The notes under the pieces were generated by a model. It saw only the letters and a list, made by a program, of their open reading frames with translations, did not search any database and was not told the origin of the DNA. Of a DNA stretch of 48,382 nucleotides, positions 23,691 to 31,772 are shown piece by piece. The position numbers and the translations under genes were made by a program. Position 1 is the stretch's first letter; each line of letters begins with the position of its first letter. The stretch is from Microcaldota archaeon. Its GTDB lineage: Archaea; Micrarchaeota; Micrarchaeia; Micrarchaeales; CABMGC01. The stretch spans positions 1 to 48,382 of the forward strand of contig JAJZYR010000007.1 in assembly GCA_021797995.1 (NCBI GenBank). The letters run 5' to 3'.

Positions 23691-24746
23691 TCAGTACAGC
23701 GACTCTATTTCTCTGTACCTAATACGGCCTGCCCTGGTTCCTATGATGGGAATCAGGTAGCCGCAGCTCCTGCACCTATTCGTCTTGTCAAGGTGCCATT
23801 TTGTCAGATAGAGTCCCATCCTTTCTATTACCAGACCACTGCATCCTGGGCAGTATGTACTCTCATACGGGTTCCCGGCGATGTTGCCTATGTAAACATA
23901 TCTGAGCCCATTACCCTTCGCGATGTCGTAGTGCCTCTTTAGCGTCTCGTAAGGCGTCTCCGGGTAATCAAGCATCTTGTAATCTGGATGGAATGCAGTG
24001 AACTGGATAGATACATCTGGGCCCAGTTCGTCATGCAGCCTCTTTGTCAGGGCATCGCATGCCTCTGGAGACTCCCCGACTCTTGGTATGATAAGATCTG
24101 TAAATTCTATGTGGATGCCGCTCTTCCGCATCTCCCTTGCCGCCTCGAATATAGGATCGCATGACTGGACAGCCTCGAACTTGTTGGAGAACTTCTCCTC
24201 TCCGCTCCCTTTGAAGTTTATCACAGCGGCGTCTATGAAGCCCTTCATCTCCAGCACCGCTCCTTTCGTCAGGTAACCGTTTGTCACGAATACAGTATAA
24301 AGGCCGTTCTTATGTGCAAGCCTTGCAATGTCAAGCGCGTACTCTATGAAAATAGCCGGCTCGTTGTATGTAAATGCGATCCCCTGTGCTTTCTTCCTTA
24401 TTGCGAGTTTCACTACGCTCTCAGGTGGCATTCCCTCGCCGGTAATCTCCCTTTCCTTAGAAATGTTATGGTTCTGGCAGAACTGGCAGCCCCAGTTGCA
24501 TGAAGAGGTCCCTATCCCGAAAACATAGGTTCCTGGATGGAAGTGGTTGAACGGCTTCTTCTCTATCGGATCCACCTGCATCGCATTTACCATGCCGTAA
24601 GTAGCTAATTTCAGCCTGCCGTTGTCGTTCTGCCTGACGAAACAGAACCCGTGGGACCCAGCAGGTATTCTGCAGCGCCTGGCGCAGGCAATGCACTCGA
24701 CCTTGTTTCCTGGAAGCTTGTTGTAAAGGATGGCATCATGGAGCAT
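23691..24746 (-). CDS. amrS: AmmeMemoRadiSam-type radical SAM protein (PflA-like)
   Basis: 351 residues. N-terminal ECIACARRCRIPAGSHGFCFVRQN is a Cys-rich part typical of this family; the radical SAM motif is SCNWGCQFCQNHNIS (C-x3-C-x2-C), followed by AFTYNEPAIF. The C-terminus has two Cys pairs (TYCPGCSG and NRCRSCGY), a zinc-ribbon-like end. COG1180 proteins of this shape occur with AMMECR1 and Memo homologues and form a conserved but uncharacterised system; those partners are not in the window. A TATA-like CTTAAATAT (minus, about 24767-24775) lies about 25 bp upstream. Confidence 0.85.
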   Translation of the reverse strand: MLHDAILYNKLPGNKVECIACARRCRIPAGSHGFCFVRQNDNGRLKLATYGMVNAMQVDPIEKKPFNHFHPGTYVFGIGTSSCNWGCQFCQNHNISKEREITGEGMPPESVVKLAIRKKAQGIAFTYNEPAIFIEYALDIARLAHKNGLYTVFVTNGYLTKGAVLEMKGFIDAAVINFKGSGEEKFSNKFEAVQSCDPIFEAAREMRKSGIHIEFTDLIIPRVGESPEACDALTKRLHDELGPDVSIQFTAFHPDYKMLDYPETPYETLKRHYDIAKGNGLRYVYIGNIAGNPYESTYCPGCSGLVIERMGLYLTKWHLDKTNRCRSCGYLIPIIGTRAGRIRYREIESLY

Positions 24747-24979
24747 GGTCTTATGTCGTCATTTCTCATATTTAAGGATTTACCACGGAGTGACTATAGG
24801 ATATAGCATTAGCCACAGCCCAAATGGCATTTCCCCTGCAGCAGGGATAAAAATGGTGGTTCAGAGCCGGCAGGAATCCGTAATTATCCACTAGGAATCA
24901 TAGAAAAGGTTTTTAAGGCAATAGATGCCATACAAACCTGATAATACATGGAACTCAATGAGGCACAGCGCTGCGCGCC

Positions 24980-26377
24980 TTAATAGTAGCCCGTTTTCGG
25001 CAGGGGCGTCTCGCCGAACTCCTCCGTCAGTGTATTGTTTTGAAGCGAATAGGCGTTGTCAAACCTTCTGACGCAGAGCTTCCCTATAACTAATTCTGTC
25101 ACTATCGTAGCCGATAGCCTAATGCCCTTGGTCTTCGACAGCTCAGCCTTCGCCTTTTCGATGTCGCCTTCGTGGAATACATTGAGGAGTAAGAATACCC
25201 CATACGGCAGCCCGATATCCCCTACAAGCGCATACTTATTTACAGGAATATCGCTGCCGCTTATTATCTCCTTAAGGAGGTTCTTCCTTGTGGCGTAAAA
25301 CAGGTCGCTTTGCACATCCTTCATAAACAATGCTGCGGTATACTTCATCTCGCGCATATTCATCGATATCGTAGTCCTCTTGAGCAGGCCTTTCTCTAGA
25401 AGCCTGTGGTAGGAGTACTGTGCCCTCCCCTCGTCAAATCCGTATTTCCTGTCTATCTCGGTAAATTCTATCCTGCCGTTGTTATTAATCTCCTTCAGCA
25501 CTGCAAACTCCCTGTTTAATATTGTCTTCTCGCTCTTTGCGGGTTCCTCGCCAAGGATATCCGACTTTCTTCTGCCAAGCCTCTCCTTGAACGAGTCGAC
25601 AAAATCGTCGCGCAGCGGCACGAAATTATAGGACTCAGAAAATATTGTAGTTGTCCATTCTGAAGGATACCTCGACAGGGAGGTCAGCTTCCTCAAGTCC
25701 CGTTTAAGGAAGAGAACATCCAGGTTTTTCTCTGCGAGTACGTATATAACAAGGTGGTAATCGCCGCCGCTGAGCATCATGGCGCTCTGTATCCTTATCT
25801 CCTTACTCAGTATACTTCGTATCTCTTCTACAGGCGGCACCGTCTCAAAAAACTTGATAAATATAAGGAACTTTAGGTAGCCCATCTTCTCAATGTCTAT
25901 CTCGGCAGTGTAACTTATCCCGTATAACTTTTCAAGATGCTTTATCCTGTTATCAACTCCCGCCGTGCTTAATCCCACGCGCTCTGCAATGGACCGACGC
26001 GCCATCCTTGCATTCATGCTCAGTATCGTAAGAATCTTTGTGTCTATCTCATCCGGTGTAAATACCTCTGCGGAAGCGTTTTCATCCCCCTTCCCGGGTA
26101 GCAGCACCTTGCCTCCGGCTGACTCTATCACCGCCCTCGCGTTCGCAATCTTGTCGTCTTCGGAGAGGATCCTCCTCACGAAAAGACCATCGTCCGTTAT
26201 CCTTCCCATGTACTCCGAGAAGATCTTGCTCTTATTGCTTGCCTTGTCCTTGACTATACGATCTTTGTAGACATAAAATCCACCGTGTATCTTCCTTAAG
26301 ATTATGTAAGGTGGACGGGAGTGCTCCGCCCTTAATTTCTGCAATGTACGCATTACCTGTATCGGAACATCTGGCAT
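24980..26377 (-). CDS. Large Lrp/AsnC-like transcription regulator
   Basis: 465 residues, about three times a normal Lrp. Residues about 22-70 (YIILRKIHGGFYVYKDRIVKD...SEYMGRITDDGLFVRRI) resemble the N-terminus of IS1634/IS4-type transposases. Residues about 107-150 are an Lrp-type helix-turn-helix (DTKILTILSMNARMARRSIAERVGLS). Then a ligand-domain-like part, and a second winged helix at about 290-340 (LKEINNNGRIEFTEIDRKYGF) follows, with another alpha/beta tail. DNA binding is likely; effector and targets are unknown. A TATA (TTTATATA, minus, about 26400-26407) about 26 bp upstream supports ATG 26377 and a leaderless message. Confidence 0.7.
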   Translation of the reverse strand: MPDVPIQVMRTLQKLRAEHSRPPYIILRKIHGGFYVYKDRIVKDKASNKSKIFSEYMGRITDDGLFVRRILSEDDKIANARAVIESAGGKVLLPGKGDENASAEVFTPDEIDTKILTILSMNARMARRSIAERVGLSTAGVDNRIKHLEKLYGISYTAEIDIEKMGYLKFLIFIKFFETVPPVEEIRSILSKEIRIQSAMMLSGGDYHLVIYVLAEKNLDVLFLKRDLRKLTSLSRYPSEWTTTIFSESYNFVPLRDDFVDSFKERLGRRKSDILGEEPAKSEKTILNREFAVLKEINNNGRIEFTEIDRKYGFDEGRAQYSYHRLLEKGLLKRTTISMNMREMKYTAALFMKDVQSDLFYATRKNLLKEIISGSDIPVNKYALVGDIGLPYGVFLLLNVFHEGDIEKAKAELSKTKGIRLSATIVTELVIGKLCVRRFDNAYSLQNNTLTEEFGETPLPKTGYY

Positions 26378-26397
26378 AATATACGTTGTATAGAAGA

Positions 26398-26538
26398 TTA
26401 TATAAATTTAATGTTAAATCTGTTGTCCTGTAACATTATAATATCTGTCAGGATAGCAATCAGGCCTGCAATAATCAATGTCCAAATAGCCAGAAAAGCC
26501 AGTATATTCAAGGCATGTATATATACAAGGCCGTTCAT
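26398..26538 (-). CDS. Possible small single-helix membrane protein
   Basis: 46 residues from ATG 26538: MNGLVYIHALNILAFLAIWT then an extended hydrophobic helix (LIIAGLIAILTDIIML) and a polar end QDNRFNIKFI. The stop lies 21 bp before the Lrp-like regulator on the same strand, and its end overlaps that gene's promoter. A TATA-like TGTATATATAC (minus, about 26516-26526) falls inside the frame, so a shorter form starting at TTG is possible. No family is recognised; real but unproven. Confidence 0.4.
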   Translation of the reverse strand: MNGLVYIHALNILAFLAIWTLIIAGLIAILTDIIMLQDNRFNIKFI

Positions 26539-26695
26539 AATACTACCGTGGGACAGGGGAGTGATGGGTTGAGCGAAGAACACTGTACGTCTTTTTTCTC
26601 GTGCATATACCGACACCCCAACGTCGTAGATGCGGATCTGTCGCCTCTGTCCTGCAAACACATACGGAACTCGTGCTTGTGAATCGGTGGAATCA

Positions 26696-26821
26696 ATGGG
26701 AATAAGGAACATGCTATTCGGGAAGAGAAGGGTGGAGATGTACAGCACGCCTGACGACAAGAGGCCGGTGAAGCTGGTGCCTGACGGCCCAGACTCCTGG
26801 AGGGTCGTCTACGACGACTGA
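26696..26821 (+). CDS. Very small uncharacterised protein
   Basis: 41 residues starting MGIRNMLFGKRRVEMYSTPD and ending GPDSWRVVYDD. Codon use matches core genes (A/G-rich Arg and Lys codons, G/C third positions), which supports coding. The composition is mixed charge with no helix or signal. It begins a run of three small plus-strand genes. The frame is open upstream to 26630, but that part is Cys/Arg-rich and unlike a protein. Function unknown. Confidence 0.5.
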   Translation: MGIRNMLFGKRRVEMYSTPDDKRPVKLVPDGPDSWRVVYDD

Positions 26822-26896
26822 GCTCTTTGCGCCTTTGCTTCGAATCCGCAGTGCCTGCGCACGCCGTCTGCCGCGCAGGAGGGACGGTGGGCAATA

Positions 26897-27070
26897 ATGG
26901 CAAAACTGGTAAGCGTATCGAACAGGATTGCGGAATACTTCTTCAAGGAGATAGAGAAGAACATAACAGAGGCAGAAAGGTGCTGGAATGCCGGCGACGC
27001 AAGTTACGCAGCGTACATGCACAATGTCCGCAGGCTCCTTGACGAGTTTCACAGCATGTTTAACGACTGA
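26897..27070 (+). CDS. Small uncharacterised helical protein
   Basis: 57 residues from ATG 26897, beginning MAKLVSVSNRIAEYFFKEIE and ending FHSMFND. Two amphipathic helices are predicted by pattern (IAEYFFKEIEKNITEAERCW and AAYMHNVRRLLDEFHSMF), suggesting a helical hairpin that may dimerise. Codon use matches neighbouring core genes. It lies between two other small genes on the same strand. No family is recognised. Confidence 0.6.
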   Translation: MAKLVSVSNRIAEYFFKEIEKNITEAERCWNAGDASYAAYMHNVRRLLDEFHSMFND

Positions 27071-27112
27071 CTACTGATTACTGGCTGCGATTTACTCATA
27101 CTGGTGGGAAAA

Positions 27113-27376
27113 ATGGATAAAATTGCCAAGAACAGCAGAGCGTACAGCCTCTTCTTCGTGAGGCCGCAGAGGCAGGGTAACCTGCACGATAGCGCGAAGA
27201 GGCTCATGGGAATCAAGAGGGTGAGGCAGGTCCTCGTGACCGAGGGCGAATACGGCTTCGTGGTGATGGCCGACTCGCTCCTTGAGGACAGTATGCCTGT
27301 ATCTGACAGCATCTCGAGGGCGGTGGGCGGAAGGTCCAGCGCCGCGGTGTGCCACTGCCACTACAGAAGGCGCTGA
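27113..27376 (+). CDS. Small Lrp-ligand-domain-like protein
   Basis: 87 residues from ATG 27113 (GTG at 27104 is an alternative). The core AYSLFFVRPQRQGNLHDSAKRLMGIKRVRQVLVTEGEYGFVVMA has the beta-alpha-beta-beta-alpha pattern of the RAM/AsnC ligand domain, without any DNA-binding part. It ends CHCHYRRR, a cluster of Cys and His that could bind a metal. Stand-alone RAM proteins occur in archaea and often sense amino acids. It follows two other tiny genes; the role is inferred from pattern only. Confidence 0.6.
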   Translation: MDKIAKNSRAYSLFFVRPQRQGNLHDSAKRLMGIKRVRQVLVTEGEYGFVVMADSLLEDSMPVSDSISRAVGGRSSAAVCHCHYRRR

Positions 27377-27498
27377 TTTAGATAGGGAAGGCAGAAAAAG
27401 GCAAGGTCAAGGTCTTGGGTCGAGGCAACGGCAGATGGGTTCTAATGCAATTCATGGATTATATTATGCAGCCTCGAGGAGACCATCGGGTTGAGGCA

Positions 27499-28206
27499 TC
27501 AAAGCAGACCGGCAAGCCTGAGGAAATTTGACATGATGGCATTTCCAGCCCTCTCATATTTATCCCTGACTTTGCGGTAATCCCGCTCAAGCTCCCCGCT
27601 CCGGAGCGCCATGAGGTCGCCGTCCTGCACAGACCAGGCGCCGAGCAGCTCGGCGGTAAGCTCGAAGTGGCCCTGGAGCCCATAAGCAATCCTGCCTACC
27701 CTTACTGCCTGATTCATGCATGGTTCGCCTGTTGCGAGGAGCGCCATCGATGGAGTCGGCACCGCCAATTCCCCGTGGAGTTGAAAGACCGGCAACCTCG
27801 ACCTGAGGCCCTTGAATAAGGGATCTGCCACTCCCTCGGCAGTCAATACCATCTCAAAGAAGCGGCCCTCGCTGTCCTTCCAGCCTATTTCCTTTATGCC
27901 GCTCTTGACTACCTTCCCTCCGTTTGCCCTGACCAGCATCTGCATTCCAAGGCATATGCCAAGGTACGGTATCGATGCAACCGTTGCCCTACGTATCTGC
28001 GCAAGCGCGTTTCCCATCCTGCCCGTCCTGTCGTTCGCGCTGTCCGTGCCCCCGAGTATTACCATGGCCTTGTAGCGCAGTGGATCTGGGAAGCGCTCCG
28101 CTTTGCTGAGATCTACCAGGTCAAATCTTATCCCGTGCGCGTCAAGCAGGTTACCCAGCAGGCCAGGCGCTTCCCTTGTGGTATTCTTGACAACGAGAAC
28201 CTTCAT
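27499..28206 (-). CDS. Class I glutamine amidotransferase-like protein
   Basis: 235 residues from ATG 28206. The nucleophile Cys lies in LGICLGMQML and the His-Glu pair in YGLQGHFELTAE, so the glutaminase triad is complete. Proteins of this size, resembling the GuaA glutaminase half, release ammonia from glutamine for a partner or act on gamma-glutamyl compounds. No synthase partner is adjacent. The C-terminal about 45 residues (LEEDY... form a helical tail: ELERDYRKVRDKYERAGNAI) extend beyond the catalytic fold. Upstream in-frame ATG at 28221 is an alternative. Confidence 0.8.
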   Translation of the reverse strand: MKVLVVKNTTREAPGLLGNLLDAHGIRFDLVDLSKAERFPDPLRYKAMVILGGTDSANDRTGRMGNALAQIRRATVASIPYLGICLGMQMLVRANGGKVVKSGIKEIGWKDSEGRFFEMVLTAEGVADPLFKGLRSRLPVFQLHGELAVPTPSMALLATGEPCMNQAVRVGRIAYGLQGHFELTAELLGAWSVQDGDLMALRSGELERDYRKVRDKYERAGNAIMSNFLRLAGLL

Positions 28207-28246
28207 GGCAGAGACCAACAATAATACCCAGGCATCTTAAATGCCT

Positions 28247-28999
28247 TCAGATACCCGTATCCCATACGTCTGCGGAGATCCTCTCGGGCTTGACTCCGAG
28301 CGAGATCAGGGCCTCCTTTATGGCCTTGACAAAGGCAACAGGCCCGCATATGTAGCATGCCCTATCGGCAACATCTGGAGAGTGCCTCTTTATCATCTCC
28401 TCGTGTATATGCCCTTTCTCCCCGCTCCAGCCGTCATCAGGCGCGGGCCTGGTGACGGTAATCGTAGTCTTGAGCCCTATCTCCTTGGCATAGCCCTCGA
28501 GCTCCGCCTTCCTTATGATCTCTGTGGGATACTTTATGCTGTACAGCAGGTCGACATCGTTTCCCGTACCCGTATTCTTTATCTGCCTGAGCATGGAGAT
28601 GAACGGGGCAAGGCCTGTCCCTCCTGCAACGAAGAGCACCTTCTTGTTCTCCCTTGGATTGAACCGGAACTGCCCATAAGGCCCTTTTATGTAGTACCTG
28701 TCACCAAGCTTAGACTCCACGAAGTGTGAGGTATGTTCGATCGAGGTGCCTGCGTGCGACTTCTTGACTATGTAGAGCTCCATCACGGCCTCTGCAGGAT
28801 CCGACGCAATTGAGAATGAGCGGGCGACATACCTCTTGCCGGCACTGTCAATGCCTGAAATCATTATGAACATGCCAGGATCGAAGGCCATCGCAACGCC
28901 GTCATCAGGCTGAAACATGACCGTAAGGACCTCTGGCGTCTCGTCTACCTTCTTGATAAGCTTGTATAATTTCTCAGATGTGGGTATTGTTTCTACCAT
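28247..28999 (-). CDS. Ferredoxin-NADP reductase-family flavoprotein
   Basis: 250 residues from ATG 28999. The FAD site is RSFSIASDP, the flavin-adjacent loop IKGPYGQFRF, and the NAD(P) site VLFVAGGTGLAPFISML; CYICGPVAFV near the C-terminus completes the family pattern. It moves electrons between NAD(P)H and a partner. A PyrK-like iron-sulfur tail (four Cys) is absent, so it is closer to oxidoreductase FNR/flavin reductase types. No partner gene is adjacent. A TTG or ATG slightly upstream (to 29014) is possible. Confidence 0.85.
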   Translation of the reverse strand: MVETIPTSEKLYKLIKKVDETPEVLTVMFQPDDGVAMAFDPGMFIMISGIDSAGKRYVARSFSIASDPAEAVMELYIVKKSHAGTSIEHTSHFVESKLGDRYYIKGPYGQFRFNPRENKKVLFVAGGTGLAPFISMLRQIKNTGTGNDVDLLYSIKYPTEIIRKAELEGYAKEIGLKTTITVTRPAPDDGWSGEKGHIHEEMIKRHSPDVADRACYICGPVAFVKAIKEALISLGVKPERISADVWDTGI

Positions 29000-29058
29000 A
29001 TGCAACAGCCTCAAAAGCGGAGTATGTGCAGTTTCCTACAGAAGCTTTCTGCCTACCG

Positions 29059-29388
29059 CTACTTTATGTCAGTTATGCCTTCTACGGTCTTCTCGAACTT
29101 CTCCATCGACTTTACTATCTCCTTCAGCTTTGGGTTTATGTTATAGCCGAGGTCGTAGCCGCGTTCGGTCCTTATGTGCGTCGGCTGGAGGATGTTGAGG
29201 TTCATCGAAAGATTCCTCAGGGTTATAATAAGCGTCTTCCTTGTAAAGCTCTTCCCGAGCACCGTATACAGCTCCCTTGTAGTCCTGGGAGCCTTTACCA
29301 TAAGCAGCTTCAGCACTGCGTAGTTCGGTTTGCTGAAAAGTTTCCTCAAAAGCCATATCTCATCCCTATCCTTTTCCACTCTCGCCAT
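29059..29388 (-). CDS. Winged-helix transcription regulator next to the pilus locus
   Basis: 109 residues. The pattern LLRKLFSKPNYAVLKLLMVKAPRTTRELYTVLGKSFTRKTLIITLRNLSMNLNIL is a winged helix-turn-helix (helix 1 about 12-30, recognition helix about 50-62), followed by a wing and a helical tail (LKEIVKSMEKFEKTVEGI) that could dimerise. It is divergent from the pilus operon, with two palindromes in the 147-bp gap, so it probably regulates that operon and itself. This is inference from arrangement. Confidence 0.7.
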   Translation of the reverse strand: MARVEKDRDEIWLLRKLFSKPNYAVLKLLMVKAPRTTRELYTVLGKSFTRKTLIITLRNLSMNLNILQPTHIRTERGYDLGYNINPKLKEIVKSMEKFEKTVEGITDIK

Positions 29389-29464
29389 TGTGACACCGGT
29401 TTATGCTTATACCCATCCCTAAATCTGAGTATAACATCTTATATCTGGTTAGCCAGTATGCCAG

Positions 29465-29482
29465 AAAGGTATATATACCTTT
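29465..29482. promoter_or_regulatory. 18-bp perfect palindrome in the divergent pilus/regulator promoter region
   Basis: AAAGGTATATATACCTTT. It contains a TATA-like core readable from either strand and is a good candidate operator for the divergent winged-helix protein. Confidence 0.6.
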
Positions 29483-29495
29483 TTATCATATATTC

Positions 29496-29515
29496 AAGTA
29501 TATGGTCTTATACTT
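29496..29515. promoter_or_regulatory. Second inverted repeat before the pilus operon
   Basis: AAGTATA (29496-29502) and TATACTT (29509-29515) with a 6-bp spacer, placed just upstream of the ATPase start (29536). It shares the GTATA/TATAC core with the 18-bp palindrome. An AGGTG Shine-Dalgarno-like stretch lies at about 29525-29529. Confidence 0.55.
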
Positions 29516-29535
29516 TAATATAAGCAGGTGCATCG

Positions 29536-31062
29536 ATGCGTTTCAGTCTTGACGTTGTAAAGGCCATCAGGCACGGCGATGCTGAAAAGCCAGGCCGTCC
29601 TGTCTCCAGGATGTCCTTCGAGGTCTTGGAGCCCGGCGGAGGGGAGTGCATCGAGAAGCTTGGAATGGGAATCGACTCCGCAGTGGTAAAATCACCTGGG
29701 CCCATGAGCCCGTACGCATACGCAATCGGATATCAATTCAGAGTGTCCTCATCAGACCTCCGCACCATGGAAGCCGCAAAATCCGCGGTGATAGACAGCT
29801 TATGCACGACTTCTTCAGACATAGGGCTGGGGCTCTTTGCCCAGGCCAGGTCCATCGCGAGGGACGAGCTGGCAAGGCGCGCAGATCCGGCCAGGGCCGA
29901 ATGCCTGTCCTACTTTGTGGCCCACGATACCGTAGGATACGGCCCCATCAGCATCCTGCTGGAGGACAGGAAGAACATAGAGGAGATAGAGATAAACGCG
30001 CCCTCGCTGCCGATATCGGTATACACGACAAGATTTGGCAGGTGCCAGACCAACCTCAGGTTTGCCGGTGAGGATGCCTTCAGATACAGCATAAACAGGT
30101 ACGTCAGCGCTGGCGAGAAGGAGCTGTCAGAGGAAACGCCAATTATAGACGTGCAGGTAAGCGATGCAAGGGTGCATGCGCAGATAAAGCCGTATGTGCT
30201 CAGCGGAGCCGCAGCCTCTATCAGGCTCGGCGGGGAGAAGAGAGCTGGACTGGGCTTCCTGCTGAAGGCTGGCACGCTGAGCCCCGATGCGCTCGCCTAT
30301 CTCTGGCTCGCGGCGGATTCGGGGCTCAATGCCGTCATCGCTGGAGCGCCTGCGAGCGGAAAGACCACCCTGCTTGCATCAATCGCCGAGCTCATACCGC
30401 CGCACTACAGGATTATAACCATAGAGGAGGATATCAACGAGCTCAGGTTCGGCGGCGCGTTTGCAAACGTCATAGCGCTGTACGGGGAGAAGCTAAAGGT
30501 GACCACGAAGGAGCAGGTGCTCAACGCCCTGCGGCTCAGGCCTGACAGGATAGTAATAGGGGAGATCAGGGGAGACGAGGCGCGGGACCTCTTCTCAGGC
30601 GCCAGCATGGGCATTCCGTTCATGACGACCATGCACAGCAGCAGCGAGGACCTCGGGGTAATAAAGAGGCTTATGATCCGCCCAATGTCCGTGGAGACAA
30701 GGAGCATAAGCATGCTCGACCTCTCGCTTCACATGCTGCAGGTGGACACGCGCAGGAGGATGCTGAGCACTGCATACGAGTACAGGTGGCTCAGCCGCGC
30801 GGAGGCAGAGGAGGGGCTCGAGATAGGCGACGGCGACATGGTGAGCGTGTCGAAGGTCATCGAGGGCGGTGAGCTTGCAAAGAGTGCGCTTGCGGATTCG
30901 AAGGCCGTAGCGTGCTTTGGAAAGAGGCACGGACTTTCAAAGAGGCGCTCGATACAGGAGCTTGAGAAGAGGGCGGCTTTCCTCTCTGAGATCGCCTCTG
31001 GTAAAACGCAGGCGGGCGGCATGGGCTCGCTGGCGTCTCAATATGCAGGTCGAGTGGCATGA
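29536..31062 (+). CDS. Type II/IV secretion-family ATPase (TadA/ArlI-like pilus assembly)
   Basis: 508 residues. Walker A is GAPASGKTTLL (about residues 273-283), the Asp box IITIEEDINEL, Walker B RIVIGEIRGDEARDLF and a His box FMTTMHSSSEDLG. The N-terminal about 130 residues are less conserved. It is the motor that drives assembly of archaeal type IV pili or archaella; no archaellum accessory genes (arlF/G/H) are present, so a pilus is more likely. The first gene of a tightly packed operon; its stop overlaps the next start by 4 bp. Confidence 0.92.
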   Translation: MRFSLDVVKAIRHGDAEKPGRPVSRMSFEVLEPGGGECIEKLGMGIDSAVVKSPGPMSPYAYAIGYQFRVSSSDLRTMEAAKSAVIDSLCTTSSDIGLGLFAQARSIARDELARRADPARAECLSYFVAHDTVGYGPISILLEDRKNIEEIEINAPSLPISVYTTRFGRCQTNLRFAGEDAFRYSINRYVSAGEKELSEETPIIDVQVSDARVHAQIKPYVLSGAAASIRLGGEKRAGLGFLLKAGTLSPDALAYLWLAADSGLNAVIAGAPASGKTTLLASIAELIPPHYRIITIEEDINELRFGGAFANVIALYGEKLKVTTKEQVLNALRLRPDRIVIGEIRGDEARDLFSGASMGIPFMTTMHSSSEDLGVIKRLMIRPMSVETRSISMLDLSLHMLQVDTRRRMLSTAYEYRWLSRAEAEEGLEIGDGDMVSVSKVIEGGELAKSALADSKAVACFGKRHGLSKRRSIQELEKRAAFLSEIASGKTQAGGMGSLASQYAGRVA

Positions 31063-31772
31063 AGATACAAAACAAGCTATGGGTATCAGCACAGGTCATT
31101 GCGGCATCGGCGGCGCTTGCTCTCCTGCTGGCGTACATAAACGGGACCGGATCGCCATACTGGCTTCTTGCGTTTCTTATCGTCTCCGTGCCATTTGCCG
31201 CGTCCGCAGTCCTCCTGCTCCGCGGGACGAGGGCGATTGAGCGGGGCATGCGGCTTGAGGAGGAGCTTGCCGAAAGCCTGTACACATTGACTTACTATAA
31301 GTCAAGGGACCTTCCGCTCTGCAAGGCGCTGGCAAGGGCTGCAAGGGAGGCGCGGTCAGAGCAGGTGAGCTCCGCACTCGGCGCCATTGCACGGCGGATC
31401 AGGCTCGGCGAAAGTCCCGGAGAGGCGATGCATTACGTAGGCTCTGAGCGCGGGATGCCAATGCTCGCCGAATCATGCTCAGGAGATGCTGCTGACAGCG
31501 GCATCTCACAGGTGCACAGGCTGCTTGATGCGTACGAGTACCTGCTTGCAGAGAGGCGCTCCAGGGCCCTCGAATCAATGCAGAAGTATGCCACCATAAA
31601 CATGTTCCTCTCCACCATCCTCCCGGCATTCACCGTCTTCTCGTTTATGGGTGAGATAATCCTAGCGCAGAAGGACACAGGAATCTTTCTATTCTCGGTC
31701 ATGATGCTCGTCATGCTCCCGCTCATCTATGTCATCGGAATTGCTATGCAAAAGAGGAGATTGCTTGGTTAG
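31059..31772 (+). CDS. TadC-like pilus assembly membrane protein (first copy)
   Basis: 237 residues. Two N-terminal helices (about 8-27 and 32-54), a soluble helical part (LEEELAESLYTLTYYKSRDLPLCKALARAARE...GESPGEAMHYVG), and two C-terminal helices (about 180-205 and 211-230). This is the GspF/TadC half-protein pattern, the membrane platform worked by the ATPase. Its two conserved-type parts are spread over two genes here, as in Tad systems (TadB/TadC). It overlaps the ATPase stop by 4 bp and the next gene by 8 bp. Confidence 0.8.
   Translation: MKIQNKLWVSAQVIAASAALALLLAYINGTGSPYWLLAFLIVSVPFAASAVLLLRGTRAIERGMRLEEELAESLYTLTYYKSRDLPLCKALARAAREARSEQVSSALGAIARRIRLGESPGEAMHYVGSERGMPMLAESCSGDAADSGISQVHRLLDAYEYLLAERRSRALESMQKYATINMFLSTILPAFTVFSFMGEIILAQKDTGIFLFSVMMLVMLPLIYVIGIAMQKRRLLG

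Noticed and set aside
24747-24979. A tiny ORF (11 codons, ATG about 24949) and the palindrome CCTGCAGCAGG in the gap before amrS
   Set aside because: Too short and unsupported; the gap is sufficiently explained by the amrS promoter.
27049-27361. Minus-strand frames of 87-89 residues near 27.2 kb
   Set aside because: Antisense to the RAM-like gene, which has the better codon use and pattern.
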